This document shows positions 12,166 to 23,769 of a DNA stretch of 64,000 nucleotides, piece by piece. The notes beneath the pieces are model-generated. The model was not told where the DNA came from. It saw nothing but the letters and a program-made list of their open reading frames with translations, and ran no database searches. The translations under genes and the position numbers were made by a program. The stretch comes from Stenogyne calaminthoides (taxonomy: Eukaryota; Streptophyta; Magnoliopsida; Lamiales; Lamiaceae): assembly GCA_037126765.1 (NCBI GenBank), contig JBBCBC010000026.1, positions 30,489,698-30,553,697 on the forward strand, written 5' to 3'. How positions within the stretch are numbered: position 1 is the stretch's first letter; every line of letters begins with the position of its first letter.

Positions 12166-12904
12166 CTCCCAGTTGAGCGTGTGTTCGTAAAAATGCCTGA
12201 AATCGGAATGGAGTTCGAGAGAGATACGAAAAGATAAAGCTACTAGATTATGGATAAAGGTAAAATTCAAAGGAGGAAACTTATATAATATCGACGAGTG
12301 GCATACCAATCCAATTATGTGTCTTGAATAACTTAGAGTGGAGGGCTTGTTGTATTCTTGTCTAGTTTTGTTGCAAACTATTCTTTATTTATTGTAAGGG
12401 TTGAGTACCCCTTGTACTCTTTATAATAAATTTTAGCTTGTTCGGAAAAAAAAAATGAATGAATGCAAAATTGGGAAATTAACATATTCTATAAAGAGTA
12501 GGAAGGAAGTCTTACGTAAATACTAATATAGAAGTAAAAGTGAGAGCATAAAACAAATAACAATTAACTAAGTTAAATAAGAAAATAAACTTCTAGATTA
12601 AAGAGTAGTTATTTATCATAATAGTATTAAATCAAACAAATCCTCGTAACGGCGCCAAAAACTTGTTTACCATATTTTTTTATCTATTTTATTCCACAAG
12701 CGTACTACGTAGATTATAACACGTAGTGAACACGAGTATTGAATCCACGAGAATTAATTCTAGTATCTAGCTATTACGATCTTAACAATCTATTTTTATC
12801 TAGAATCCAATTAATGCTAATCGAATTAACCGATTGAACCCAATTTAATGCTAGCTAAACTATTTAATTGGGTCTCAAATGTTCAAAATAATATTTTTCA
12901 ACGG

Positions 12905-13350
12905 CAAAATATAGGGTAAACAAGTTTCACGGTGAAACTGGTTAAAGATTGTAACTTATATTAATAAAGAGTGTGATTTTTTTACTATAAAGGGTGTGAC
13001 TTTTTACTATAAAGGGTATTACTCATAAAAGTGAAGGGTGTGACTTATATTATAGCAGAGGGTATCATAGTAGAGTTGGTATGTTGTGAAACTTGTTCAC
13101 CTTGAAACTAATTTTTTTTACAAACATACATTTTAGTAATATAAGTCGCACCATTTAGTAATATAAGTCACACACTTCAATTATCACTGCGACACTCTTT
13201 ACTATAATATAAGTCACACCCTTCACTTTTATAAGTAATACACTTTACAGTAAAAAGTCACACACTTTACAGTAAAAAGTCACACATTTTAGTAATATAA
13301 GTCACACTCCTTAACCAGTTTCACCGTAAAACTTGTTTACACTATACTTT
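12905..13350. repeat. Palindromic element with recurring tgtgacttatatta motifs
   Basis: The left arm ggtaaacaagtttcacggtg and the right arm caccgtaaaacttgtttac are inverse. The interior has repeated tgtgacttatatta on the left and its complement on the right. A sister copy lies at 25865-26308, and a half copy follows at 13370-13462. Likely a MITE; no coding capacity. Confidence 0.7.
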
Positions 13351-13517
13351 GTCATCATAGTGATAACTGAAGGGTGTGACTTATTTTATTAAAGAGTGTG
13401 ACTTATATTACTAAAGAGTATGCCTGCAAAAAAAACCAGTTTCACGGTGAACAAGTTTTTCAACATGTTACAACTCTTTTTGGTAGAATAGGTGTTAGTG
13501 TGTTTGATGGCAGTAAG

Positions 13518-14033
13518 TAGAGTTTGAATCACAAATTGTCTCATAACTTTGGCCTCAAATAGATTTAATCTCATAAGTATTTTTGTCTTCGATTTAGTTC
13601 CAATGACTTTGATAATGTCCAGTTTTAGTCCCAAATTGATCGGAACAACATCGTTTTGTCGTTTCAATTTGGGGCTTTTTTTTGATGATGTGACTGGGCT
13701 GTCACGTGTAATTTTTTTTAACAACTGGAATTTCAGGTAAATAATTAAATTTTTTTTAAAAAAAAACTTAAGATTAAAATAGAATGACGGTAATAATTAG
13801 TCAAACACACTTAAAATACACGTGGCAGTAAACTTGGATGTCCAGTTACAACATTTGCAAGAAAGTCCCAAATTGAAATGGCAAAACAACATTGTTCTGA
13901 ATTTCTGATAGATTTGGGACTAAAACTAAATATTGTCAAAGTTATTGAGACTAAATCGACAACAAAAAAATTTATGGAATTAAGCCTATTCGAGGCCAAA
14001 GTTATGGGATCATTTGAAATTCAAACTCGGGTA
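13518..14033. repeat. Long palindrome (MITE-like), 516 bp
   Basis: The left end gagtttgaatcacaaattgt then ataactttggcctc is inverse to the right end (gaggccaaagttatgggatc then gaaattcaaactc). Arms of about 180 bp pair with moderate divergence around an unpaired centre. The open frames here are mirror images of each other, which marks them as palindrome artefacts, not genes. Confidence 0.75.
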
Positions 14034-15971
14034 AGTACAACTACTATAAAACCTTTTTAAATAAAAATTGTCGGACGTCTTCTAGAGCAAATCTAATTTT
14101 AACTAGATAATAAAATACATGAATATTACATACTAGAAACTTGTATCTAATTATTCAATGCACTAGAACTAAATACGTTCAATGTATAATGATGAAATAA
14201 TTAATATATAAATAAGCAAAACAAAAATCTTTTCAAAATTTCATAGCCAACAATAGAATGTCTTCTCATCTAAAAGTTAAAGATGAAATCAATTAACTTT
14301 GACTTATATTTTTATTAAAAATAAATTTATATTTTACTAAATTATTTTGTACATCTTTTTAATTTTAGGAAATTAACTATTAATTTATAATATTAATGTT
14401 TTGATGGGACCATAGAATTATTATTTTATTAATTTATTAAAATTATTAATGTTTAAAAGACCCAAAATCGAACTAGAAAAATATTACTAGAAGTTATTAA
14501 TTTTTTTTTATTTTTTACTATATGTACCTAGATTTTTTTTATTTTTGGACAGGCATATGTACCTAGATTTAATTAGGTTATGAGTGTTCTTTTAATGTGT
14601 GGTCCCAGCCAGCCTGCAAGTTGGCCGTGAAGTATGACCACCATGACGCCATCTACACTATGATAACAAAAGAGTTGGATAGTGTTTTCTGCGAAGTGAT
14701 TTAAGAAGCCCTAAGGAACATGATGACAATAGCTCTTACGAAATTGATTAAAGATGAAACAAGACAATGTAATTCTAGGGGGGCAAGTGGGTGTTGCCGG
14801 CCGCCCCCATAGAGTTTTGAGTTCTATGTATATATATATGTTCACATGTATATAATTATATTAATATGTGTATTTTTTCTTCTTATTTAGATTTATATGC
14901 GTATACATGTATAGTTACATCAATATTTAAGTGTTGATGTATATTAGTTAGACTTAAAACATGAGTTTAATGTACTTTCTAATTCCTCGATCCGCCAACG
15001 TGAGTGCATCCAAAGGATTTTAACCCGAAAATTTTATCGAAAAATAATTTATAACATAAAACAGTGTAAATTAAACGACTTTTAGAATTTTTATATATTT
15101 TCGAAAATTATTTGGACTAAACATCTTTATATTAACAGTCGAATACATTTATATGTATATTGAAAATGTGAATTATACATATTCTTTTCTCTATTTTGTT
15201 ATTTTTTTTCACCTAAAAATCAACATTTTATTTATAGAAATGTTAGATTTTTTACACAAGATTAATAATAGTGGTAGACATTGAACATGATGCACATAAT
15301 ACTTTGTTTAAAATTAGATGTATATTCTGTATGAGATGGTTTTATACATGATATATATAATAATCTATAACACAAATAATACTCATCCTTCCAAAAGATT
15401 AGGCGTTAATATACAATTTATGTTTAGCTACTTTTACTACTTTTTCCTTAATACTGGATGTATCTTAATTATAAGTGTATATATATATAAGAAATTCAAA
15501 CAAAATTCGAAATTTTTGACCCCAACGTAGGTCCGCCTCTGAGTGCATCCACAATGGTCATTCAAATTGAGTGTTTAAACATTGGGATGAATGAATGTTA
15601 ATGTTTAAAATTATTATGTATAATTTTTATATTGAAGAGAAAGTGTCATCCATCCAAATATATATATGGATGGAGAGAGAAAATGTTCTTTTCAGAAAAA
15701 TAGTTAGAAATGAGGTGATAGTGAAACCCATAAAAGGTGCATGGATGGATGGATGATTGATGAATCATTGTCAGAGTGTGTTTAAACAATTAAATATTTA
15801 AAAATTAATGATGTTGAGGGAAGAGACTGGATGGATGGATGAGCGGATTTTCACCCATCAATTTTGAATGTTCTAAGATTGAATACGACCTAACACAAAT
15901 CAACATTCATCTCTCCCAAAATATTAAAATGTCAATGTCCACGTTATGCACCGTCTCACGTTAATGTGTCT

Positions 15972-16013
<42 letters not shown>

Positions 16014-16310
16014 TAATTAAGTATTAATATGGCATTTTCATTGTAATGTATTATTGTTAATTTTAGTAAATTATAAAATTCACCTCCGATTTAATATATA
16101 TAGTAGCTTTATGTTTTTATAAAGAGTAGGTCTCATTGTATTGAGTGCACCGTGCAGTTTTAATGCATTTTTAAAATATGCAACTACTTTCACTATAACA
16201 TTCAAATTATTTACCCTGAAACATGCAACTTATTAAATGTAAAACAAATTAAACGTTTCAATGTAAAACCGTTAAAATAATTCAATAAAACAAGTTGCAC
16301 GTTTTGAAAA
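14034..16310. other. Gene-free, AT-rich stretch with transposon debris
   Basis: I see no gene. Around 14770-15545 the outer sequences (ctagggggggcaagtggg; accccaacgtaggtccgcct) resemble ends of a degraded DNA transposon. 15760-15850 contains ggatggatg repeats. 15977-16012 is a (TA)n microsatellite. 16140-16310 carries a dispersed repeat (gagtgcaccgtgcagtt) also seen in part near 24080, 48780, 52660 and 54315. Confidence 0.5.
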
Positions 16311-18228
16311 ATGCCTCGAAGGATTTGAGAATTTGAGTTATGTGGGAGGAGATATGTTTCAGTCCATTCCTCACACTGATCTGTTTTCCTCAAGGTATGC
16401 ATGCATGCATACGAAACATCATCTTAGCAAAACCTTTTTTTTTTTGTGTGTGTGTGTGCGCGTGAAATTTCTTTAAGGACAAAGTATAGTATGAAAATTT
16501 TCATACATGAAAAAACTTTAATTTACAACCAAATTCTATAATTGGTAAAAGTAAGACAAAATTGAGTAGTTCATGGTCCACTCGTCCCAAGTGTTTCATG
16601 GTTCACCTGGCCCGAATATGTCATAATTTAGGGTTCATTATTTAGTGTTTAGGGTGTTGATGGTTGTTTTAAGACAATTTTATAGATTTTCATACATGAA
16701 AATTTTCACACTATACCTACTCTTCTTTAAACTATCAGAAGAATTATACGGTTTTAATTACCCTTACCTTCTAATCAAAATGATCAAAATCATGAAACAA
16801 TCAATCGATGAAAATTAATATGAGAATACATAATAACTAAAAGATTGATTTAAATTTATATGAAAATACATAATAACTAATTAAAATGATATTTACATCA
16901 TGTGTTTTAATATTTGTATTGTGAAATGAGATTTAAAAAAGAAAAGAAAAAACAGACTCGCAGGGCAAAAAATGGGGTATGATTATTTCCCAAATGTTTT
17001 GCGGGTACAGGAATCCCCGAATTTCACGGGGAAGGGGATGAGGACAACATCCCCATCCGCTCCCCAAGCCTAAATAGCGCACATATTAAGAAAATGAGAT
17101 TTAGTGCAAGGATTTGTGGGGTAATTTTGTGAATATTTATGTATAAAATAAAATAAATAATTGAAGTGTGTGTGTGAATTAAAAAATAATTGTATTTTGT
17201 GTAAATTTATGAATATTATAAAAAAAAAATTGAAACAACATCTCCGCCCTAAAACATCAATTATTCTAATTCAGAGGGAGTATAAAATAGTAAAACTGAG
17301 TCTTTAAATAAATTTTAGTATTGGCTAATCATTTTAAATAATTAATAGCCCTAATCAATAATTATGCACATATCGTGCAAGGATAAAAATGAGATGTATA
17401 AACTTTGCATTAACCCTCAATAGATTTAGTGGCAATCACCCGATTTAGGAGGTGTTTTGGAACTTTATTGAAACACTAGAAGCACTTTTTTAAAAAAATA
17501 TGTTTGCAAACTCTACTGACAACTTAAAAGCACTTCTCAGAAGTTAAAGCTATGAGAGACAACTTAAAAAATAAGTGTTTTCGCGCCCTACACTAGAGTT
17601 TGCAAACACACATTAAGGGGGTTTTACCCGTTAAAAAAAAATGATTCTCATTGGAACAATGTGGTTTGAAAACAGGCATTTAATCTGCAATTAACGTTGG
17701 TAAAAAGCTTTAAAAAAAATTAAATTTTAATTTGTGTCCCGTGACTTGGACACTTTCGAATTTTGGTCCTATTAACTTTCAAAAAGTGGTGAAAATGTGT
17801 AAGTTACAAGATGAAAATAAAAAAAAAAAGTTAAAAGGACCAACATCAAAAGTGACAAAGTCATAGGAAAAAAAAATTCCCCTAAAATTTTATACTTGCA
17901 TTCACTTGATGACTAAATTATGACGCATTAACAGTGGATATTTCATGATTGGCCTGATCAAGAGAGTCTTAAATTACTGATAAAATGCAAAGAAGCAATT
18001 GTTCCATCTTGAAAAGTGATTATTGTTGATATGGTTGTGGATGAGAGGAATGAAAACCGCCAGGCTACTGAAACTCTGCTCTTTTTCGATATGTTAATGA
18101 TGGTTGATACTACGGGGAGAGAAAGGACGGAAAAGGATTGGGCAGAGCTTTTTTTCGCCGCAGGCTTCAAAAATTACAAGATTACTCGTGTTTTAGGGTT
18201 CAGGTTTGTCATAGAAGTTTTTCCTTGA
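16311..18228 (+). pseudogene. O-methyltransferase pseudogene, copy 2
   Basis: 16311-16393 encodes LEGFENLSYVGGDMFQSIPH, the end of the SAM-binding domain of a plant O-methyltransferase. A 1-nt deletion lies in what should read ADAVFLK before the donor gtatgc at 16394. Exon 2 (17935-18228) follows acceptor cag and encodes WIFHDWPDQESLKLLIKCKE, NENRQATETLLFFDMLMM and ends RFVIEVFP. The HDW motif with the putative catalytic His survives. One codon (tct-TGA-aaa) is a stop where copy 1 has Gly. The N-terminal domain and most of exon 1 are absent, replaced by dispersed repeats. The intron (16394-17934) holds a (TG)n tract near 16446 and a palindromic element around 16478-16720. Confidence 0.87.
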
Positions 18229-18774
18229 TTATTTTAATTTGTGCTGCAGTTTAAATATTTTTGTTACGAATAAATAAGGTTTTCAATTATGTATCATTTC
18301 GGACTATGTAATGTGTTTTCGATGGTTTGTTCTTGAACTTTGTGATAAATGTTTTCAGAAATTTATGTTTGATTGTATGTGACCTCAATGCAATCTACAT
18401 ATGGCTTATTGGTTTAATTTAAGTTAAAAAAGAAGATAGAATTGATTAAAAAGGAGCATTAAAATTGTAACACTATAATATAAAATAAGTAATGAAATCT
18501 CACCCCTCTTAGTTGCATATATGGTTAGTCACTGACCAGAGTTTACAGGGAGACAACAAATTGATTTGTATATTCCGGCTTCCAGCAGCAAATCTACAGG
18601 ACAAAATAATGAATTAGATATAATAAGAATGGTGTAGACAAAAACCTCAAAGGAAACCAACAGATAGGCGAAGAGAACGAAATGAACGAGACTTTACCAA
18701 ATGTCGACAAAATGGGGCGACGCATTTAAATGCTTCAACGAAACAATCAAGTTGAATCAGAGATTCGATATTAG

Positions 18775-21077
18775 CTAAGATTTCAACTCTGCAAATCTAT
18801 GTCTCACACCACTAGCAAGCTCTGTTTCACCAATTGTAACCAACCCCTCAAACACCCTCTGCCTTACTTTAATATACGGTATGAACCCTCTTTCCGTCAT
18901 TTTAATCACAAACTTCCCGGCCAAAACAAATTGACTAACCTCCAAACAACCCTCAAGAAACGATTCATACGCCTCAAATCCAACGCCAACCCCCTCACTT
19001 TCCAAAAACTCAATTATCTCAACTGCTCTCCATATCTCTCTATTAGCCCTCATTGCATTAACTGCTTTAACAATGGTTTCCTTCCTTGGATTCAATAAAT
19101 GAACACCCACCATCTCCTTCACCGTTTCTACAACCCGGTTAGTCATTCTAAGCTCACTCATTTCAGCGATCAAGGTTCCGTAGCTATCCAAATCGGGAAT
19201 GCAACCCGCTCTGCCCATTCCTCTCAAGACTTCGACAGCTTCTGCAATGTGATCAATTTTGCAGAGTGAGAGAATAAGGTAATTGCAAGTCCCACAATCT
19301 GGAGAATATCCAATTGAATTAATTTCTGATAAGATACGATCAACGGTGTGTGATTGCTTTCTACGATGAAGCCATGCTTTTGAAAGAGTGAGATGAGTTT
19401 GTGGTGCAGGGAGACAGCCTGAACGAAGCATTCGTTGCACGATGGCAAGTGCGAGTGGGAGAGGATTAGGGCCCTCGAGAGTGTAGGAAAGGAGAGAGGA
19501 ATAAGCCAAACGGGAACGGAAACGGGGACGGAGAGAGATGAACGACTGCAAAATATCGTCAATTATACGTACTCTATGGCTTTCTGAGAATGTGGAGAGG
19601 AAAGAGAAGGGATTTGGATTTTGGCAAGACTTCTTCGAAGCTTTGAGAAGCTCGGGTATTTTTTTGAAAGCCTTGGTTTCAACTGCTTCTCGTATGGATT
19701 CTTCAAGATTCACTTGCGAAGATGCAGAATGAGCTAAGGAAATCTGAAAAAAAAAAAAGCACGACTCAAACTTATAACTCAACTAAGAAGATTGAATTGC
19801 ATTAATCATTACTGTATACACTCCATCATCATCAGTAATCACAAAATAAGACTATTACACAAATAGCAGTTTCAGATGACTTACTTCACTACCAAAATCC
19901 GCATGTCTTGGTGTTTCCAGCATGTTTCGTTCATTCCCACCCGGGATAGATGTAACCTGCAACTCATGAAAAGAATAGCAAATGAGATGCTCTAAAACAT
20001 ACAACCACCATGATTAAACAAGTATTAGAGATTTACCACCAGAAACATTTCCTAATTTTAATTCTGAAAGTGGTCCCTTCAACAACGACATGACATATTG
20101 ATATTCCCACTGCTAGAGTAATGCAATAGACGATAATTGCATTTCAGAAAACCTAAGCGGCTGTAAATAAAAATTATACGACCAACAAAGTAGTTCATTG
20201 TGTTACACCATAATACCAGTGGCTCAGAAGTAGATACCTCGTGGAGATTTCATCAACCTACTACCGACAAAGAGTAGCAGCCGTAAGTCCGGCCTTTTTT
20301 TCAACATTGCCAATAGAAAACACATAGCTGTATAGAAAGGAAATCAATAGACCATATGGGAAAGATAGCATCTCCATCTCTCACACATCAAAATGAATTA
20401 TATAATCGCTCTAATGTGTTCCGTTTTTCAACTATTTCAAGAGTTCCTGAGCATCATGCTGAAAAATATCAAACAGTAATCTCACTATTGTCTATTCCAG
20501 CAACACACCAATATGGTCGTTCCTAATACGCAACGCACGATAATTGGATTTCGGAAAACCTAAATGGAACTTGTGAATGAAAATGCACTATCATACTACC
20601 AACAAGTAATCTACATCTACATTGCAGTTTGACAGCATAATACCAGTGGCTCAGAAGTAGATACCTTGTGGAAATTTCATCAATCTACTACCAACAAAGA
20701 GTAGCAGCCGTAAGTCCGGCCTTTTTTTCATCATTGCCAATGGAGATCACGATGCGACGAATATTAGATAAATTTATCTGATACTGATTCGAAACCAAAA
20801 GAAAAGGGGCGTATTTAACAAGTTGAGTACAAAAACAGCTAAAAGAAGAAAGTACTACCTCTAGCTCGACTGTAATCGAATCTAGGGCTCGTTCGTGTGG
20901 AATATCAGTGGTCTTTCCATGGTCAACGTGAGCTATTACGGAAACATTCCGAAGACAATTGGGGTCCACCACGGTGTGGGAAGCATCCGCAGCCAACAAC
21001 GCGGCGGCAGTTGATGAGAAAGGGTGGGATTTTGCGGCGGCGGTGGAGCAGAGAAAGCGGAGGAGACGACTGGGCAT
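18775..21077 (-). CDS. PPR protein, possibly a TypA-PPR chimera with a captured targeting exon
   Basis: The main exon (19743-18775) encodes a P-class pentatricopeptide repeat protein with about five 35-residue repeats (for example CGTCNYLILSLCKIDHIAEA...CIPD and FEAYESFLEGCLEVSQFVLA...GFIPY). It is similar, as far as I recall, to the single-copy Arabidopsis gene At1g06270. The exon opens right after a T12-CAG acceptor in phase 0 and has no convincing ATG of its own; the in-frame ATG at 19782 would translate the polypyrimidine tract as Phe. Directly upstream lie two TypA-derived exons, 21077-20859 (73 codons) and 19956-19885 (24 codons), with intact donors and acceptors, all phase 0. Joined, they give 419 residues with no stop. 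The first exon begins MPSRLLRFLCSTAAAKSHPF, an Arg/Ser-rich organelle-targeting type sequence. PPR identity is firm; the chimera is inference. Confidence 0.72.
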
Positions 21078-21110
21078 TTGGAAACTGGACAAATGGTGAG
21101 TCAAAAAAAG
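19787..21110 (-). pseudogene. Partial duplicate of TypA exons 1-2 (cannot encode a GTPase)
   Basis: This matches the 5' part of the TypA gene (about 2460-4160): exon 1, the intron 1 repeats, exon 2 and the start of intron 2. Similarity stops near 19787-19795 inside intron 2 (tcttcttag is shared), after which the sequence belongs to the PPR gene. Exon 1 lacks 11 codons after HVDHGKTT (LMDRLLRQCGA) and all of GITIASK. Exon 2 lost one codon and reads ETPRH in place of the G3 motif DTPGH. A GTPase function is excluded. The exons may survive as the 5' part of the chimeric PPR transcript. Confidence 0.85.
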
Positions 21111-21724
21111 TACTCATGCCTGGAAAATCGGACAAAAAAAAACTACGGGGAGCGGCGTGAGAAAAAGAAATAAAGAGGGCTTGTTATGGGCTTGGCTCAT
21201 TACACTTTATTTCATTAAATTTGGGCCTCACTATTGGAGCCCATATGTTTTATTTAGTCTTTTCATTTTCTAAATTTTTCTTTTTAGGGTTTAAGGGCTT
21301 TTAATAGTGGTGTTTGTGACACTAAACATAGTGGAACATCAAAGCTATGTTTACTTTGGGTTTTAGGTTTTGGGTAAAAGCGAATTTTGAAATCCTGATG
21401 AACAGTAATGTTTTTTTTTTTTTTTTGAGTAGAGAGAGATTTTTAATTTATATCAAATTAATGTGTAAAGATGAATGGTGGTGTATTATTATGTTATTGT
21501 TGAGTGAGATTTTATTAATTAGATAATTGTGTAATGATTAAAACTTATAGATTGATAGAAGTGTTTTTGAAAATCATTTTATAAAATTCCGAAGTAAAAC
21601 AAGTTCGGGATTTAAAACCCAAAACCTTTAGAATAACTTTAAAAGTTATCTTAGACCTCGTAAATACAATTTTGGGTTCACATTTATTTTTTTATTTGAT
21701 CAAACTACTGACATATGTTGTAGC

Positions 21725-22280
21725 TAGAGATATCAACATTGCCCCGACCCGCCGCGGCGTTCGGGTCGCCCCGACCCGTGCCCCGTAGCGGGGCGGGTCG
21801 ATCTGGTATCGTTCTTACCCCGACCCGACCCGTTTGGACCCGTTTTCATATTAAATTTTAATATATATATTACATATAATATATATAAATATAATTTATT
21901 ACTATAATTTTCATATTTATTAGTATATATAGTATGTAAGTAACAATAATTCAACTTCATAAATATATTTTAGGTCAATATATATTGATAAAACATCATA
22001 TTAAATACAATATGGTAATTTAACAAAAATTCATATTGATATCAATATCTCTAAAATGTGAAAATAAATTTATAAACATGCTTCTAATAACATTTATTAA
22101 TTTTTTCAATTAAAATCTTAAATTTATATTAAATATTTTAAAATATAATTAATTTTTTATTTAGAACGGGTCGACCCGCCCCTCCATGTGCCCCCTCAGC
22201 GGGTCGACCCACCCGTCCCGTACAAAGAACGGGTCGGGTCCGGGTACTCTAGTACCCGACCCGGCCCGTTGACATCCCTA
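21725..22280. mobile_element. hAT-type element with GC-rich ends
   Basis: The 556-bp element is flanked by a perfect 8-bp duplication, gttgtagc (21717-21724 and 22281-22288). The ends are inverted repeats (TAGAGATATCAAC / TAGGGATGTCAAC), followed by GC-rich arms built from cgacccg/cgggtcg and an AT-rich centre. Such ends are typical of widespread non-autonomous plant hAT elements. Confidence 0.9.
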
Positions 22281-22288
22281 GTTGTAGC

Positions 22289-23164
22289 ATGCATGCATCC
22301 CATTATTGTGCTAAAATCCCTTTCAATGCTAAAATATTCTACTACAAAATGAATGGTCTATGGATAACTTAAGAACTTAATTTATATTATATGAACTAAT
22401 AACATTTTTTTGGTGTTATAAGAGTTCTAGTTTGTTTAATGTAGACATCGGAGTTACATTTGAATAAAATTAGCTTACATTAATTTACAAAGTCATTGTT
22501 CTTATAAGTATAGCATGAATTCTTGAACACTGTAAATGAAAAAGAGAAGAATATGCATGAGATATGCGAAATGAGTTAATTTTGCCATCTTAACAGTTTT
22601 TGGCCCTTTTGGGTCAATTTAATTTGTTATCATACGAACATTTATGGCCATTTTAGGTATCAACAAACTGAAATTCGAATTTAGTATTAATATATCTTAA
22701 TAAATATTGTAAATGCAAAATAAATATATGCAAGGAAAATAGGAAAATATAAATGTTGACAAATGAAAAACAAAGTACATGAAACATGAAATAATCGAGA
22801 TGATCATAAAGCAAACTATGAGCTTCCTTCACACATTGTGCTTTCCATTGACTTGGAGTCTAGAGGAATGTATTGACCTGTAAAATAAAATTAATTAATT
22901 AATCACAATTGGGTTTTAAGCATTTAAGTTTCTTCTTTAAGGTTCAAAATCCCAAAAATTCAGAACTGCAACCTATTACGGAGTACTCTTTGTACTCCAT
23001 GCTATTTTTATAAAAGACTTTCTTTTTTAATAAAAAATAAAAATAAGACATGTTACATCAATTGCATTGTTATACATAATTTTTCATAGTTATATTTCAA
23101 TCTCATATTTCAATCTCATATTTTATGTTAATAAATCCATTTTAATAAATCTCATATTTCAATC
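22289..23164. other. Gene-free stretch
   Basis: AT-rich, without an open frame of interest. 23095-23180 has a short tandem repeat (tcatatttcaatc, four copies) that ends just inside the 3' end of the LOB-domain frame. Confidence 0.5.
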
Positions 23165-23769
23165 TCATATTTCAATGAAGTATTGTTTGTTGAAACCATT
23201 AGTCAAATGTTGTTGAGGGAGAATTATAGCCGACTCATTTTCCCTTTCCGCCCTTAATGTCTCTCCATCTCCATGAATAATATGATGATTTTGGGAATAC
23301 CCAAAAGTACGAAAATCCACCACAGAATTTCCATTTCCATGAAAATTATTAGTACTAATATTATTATTAGTACCATTATTATTGTTATTATTATCATTAT
23401 TTATAATTTTGTTATTTGTCCACCCCATTAGCCCTTGTGTCGATGCTTTATACACTACACCCCCTTGAGTTGGGATTTGTAAAAATTGTTGACATTGATT
23501 TTTGTACATCCTCAATTCTTTACAAACTCTTCTATAATCCCCGTAAGGGCCGAGCACTGGGTCCCTTTGCCGGCACAGGGCTTCCCAAACGAGCGAGTCA
23601 ACGGCCAATTTACGGTCGTTTTCTTTCAATCTGGCGATGATTTTCGTGACATTGCTAACGCCAAACACCTTTTGAACGGCTTGGAATTCCCAGCTTTTGT
23701 CAACGGGGTGCACTTCTTGCGTTGGTGCTTGCATGACGCGCATGCAGGCGTGCTATTTCCTAGTTGCAT
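23165..23769 (-). pseudogene. LOB-domain (LBD) transcription factor, frameshifted
   Basis: The ATG at 23769 starts a frame with ACASCKHQRKKC, the first three cysteines (10, 13, 20) of the plant LOB zinc-finger block CX2CX6CX3C. The fourth cysteine and the following APYFP region are missing: a deletion near 23705-23715 shifts the frame. In the new frame the rest of the LOB domain is well kept: WEFQAVQKVFGVSNVTKII, the DSLVWEA block and RQRDPVLGPYG, then a coiled region (KELRMYKNQC) and an Asn-rich C-terminal tail to a stop at 23165. As it stands no single frame holds both the zinc block and the GAS block. A sequencing error could explain the shift only in part, because several codons are also lost. 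The intact frame from 23743 (192 residues) lacks the DNA-binding cysteines. Confidence 0.8.

Larger units (their letters stand above)
10800..12900 (-). mobile_element. Gypsy-type retrotransposon remnant: gag start, leader and primer-binding region
   Basis: Read on the minus strand, 11505-11345 encodes a gag-like stretch (LRNSIITWEDLVQMFLIKYF, PPVKTLNLKGEIT, QRDDEP), the conserved core of plant gypsy gag proteins; the frame then continues only as degenerate sequence to 11168. Upstream on the same strand, near 12643-12662, is tttttggcgccgttac, resembling the primer-binding region of Athila/Tat-type gypsy elements. The leader between has been hit by a Tourist-like MITE and a solo LTR. 10800-11140 matches 7310-7640 in inverse orientation. 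11142-12900 recurs in direct orientation at 24453-25860. Confidence 0.7.

Noticed and set aside
13389..14060. Several open frames of 60-110 codons on both strands
   Set aside because: They are mirror images of each other because the region is a palindromic MITE; the similarity is structural, not coding.
19224..19562. A second minus-strand frame within the PPR exon
   Set aside because: It is out of frame with the PPR repeats and has no recognisable domain.
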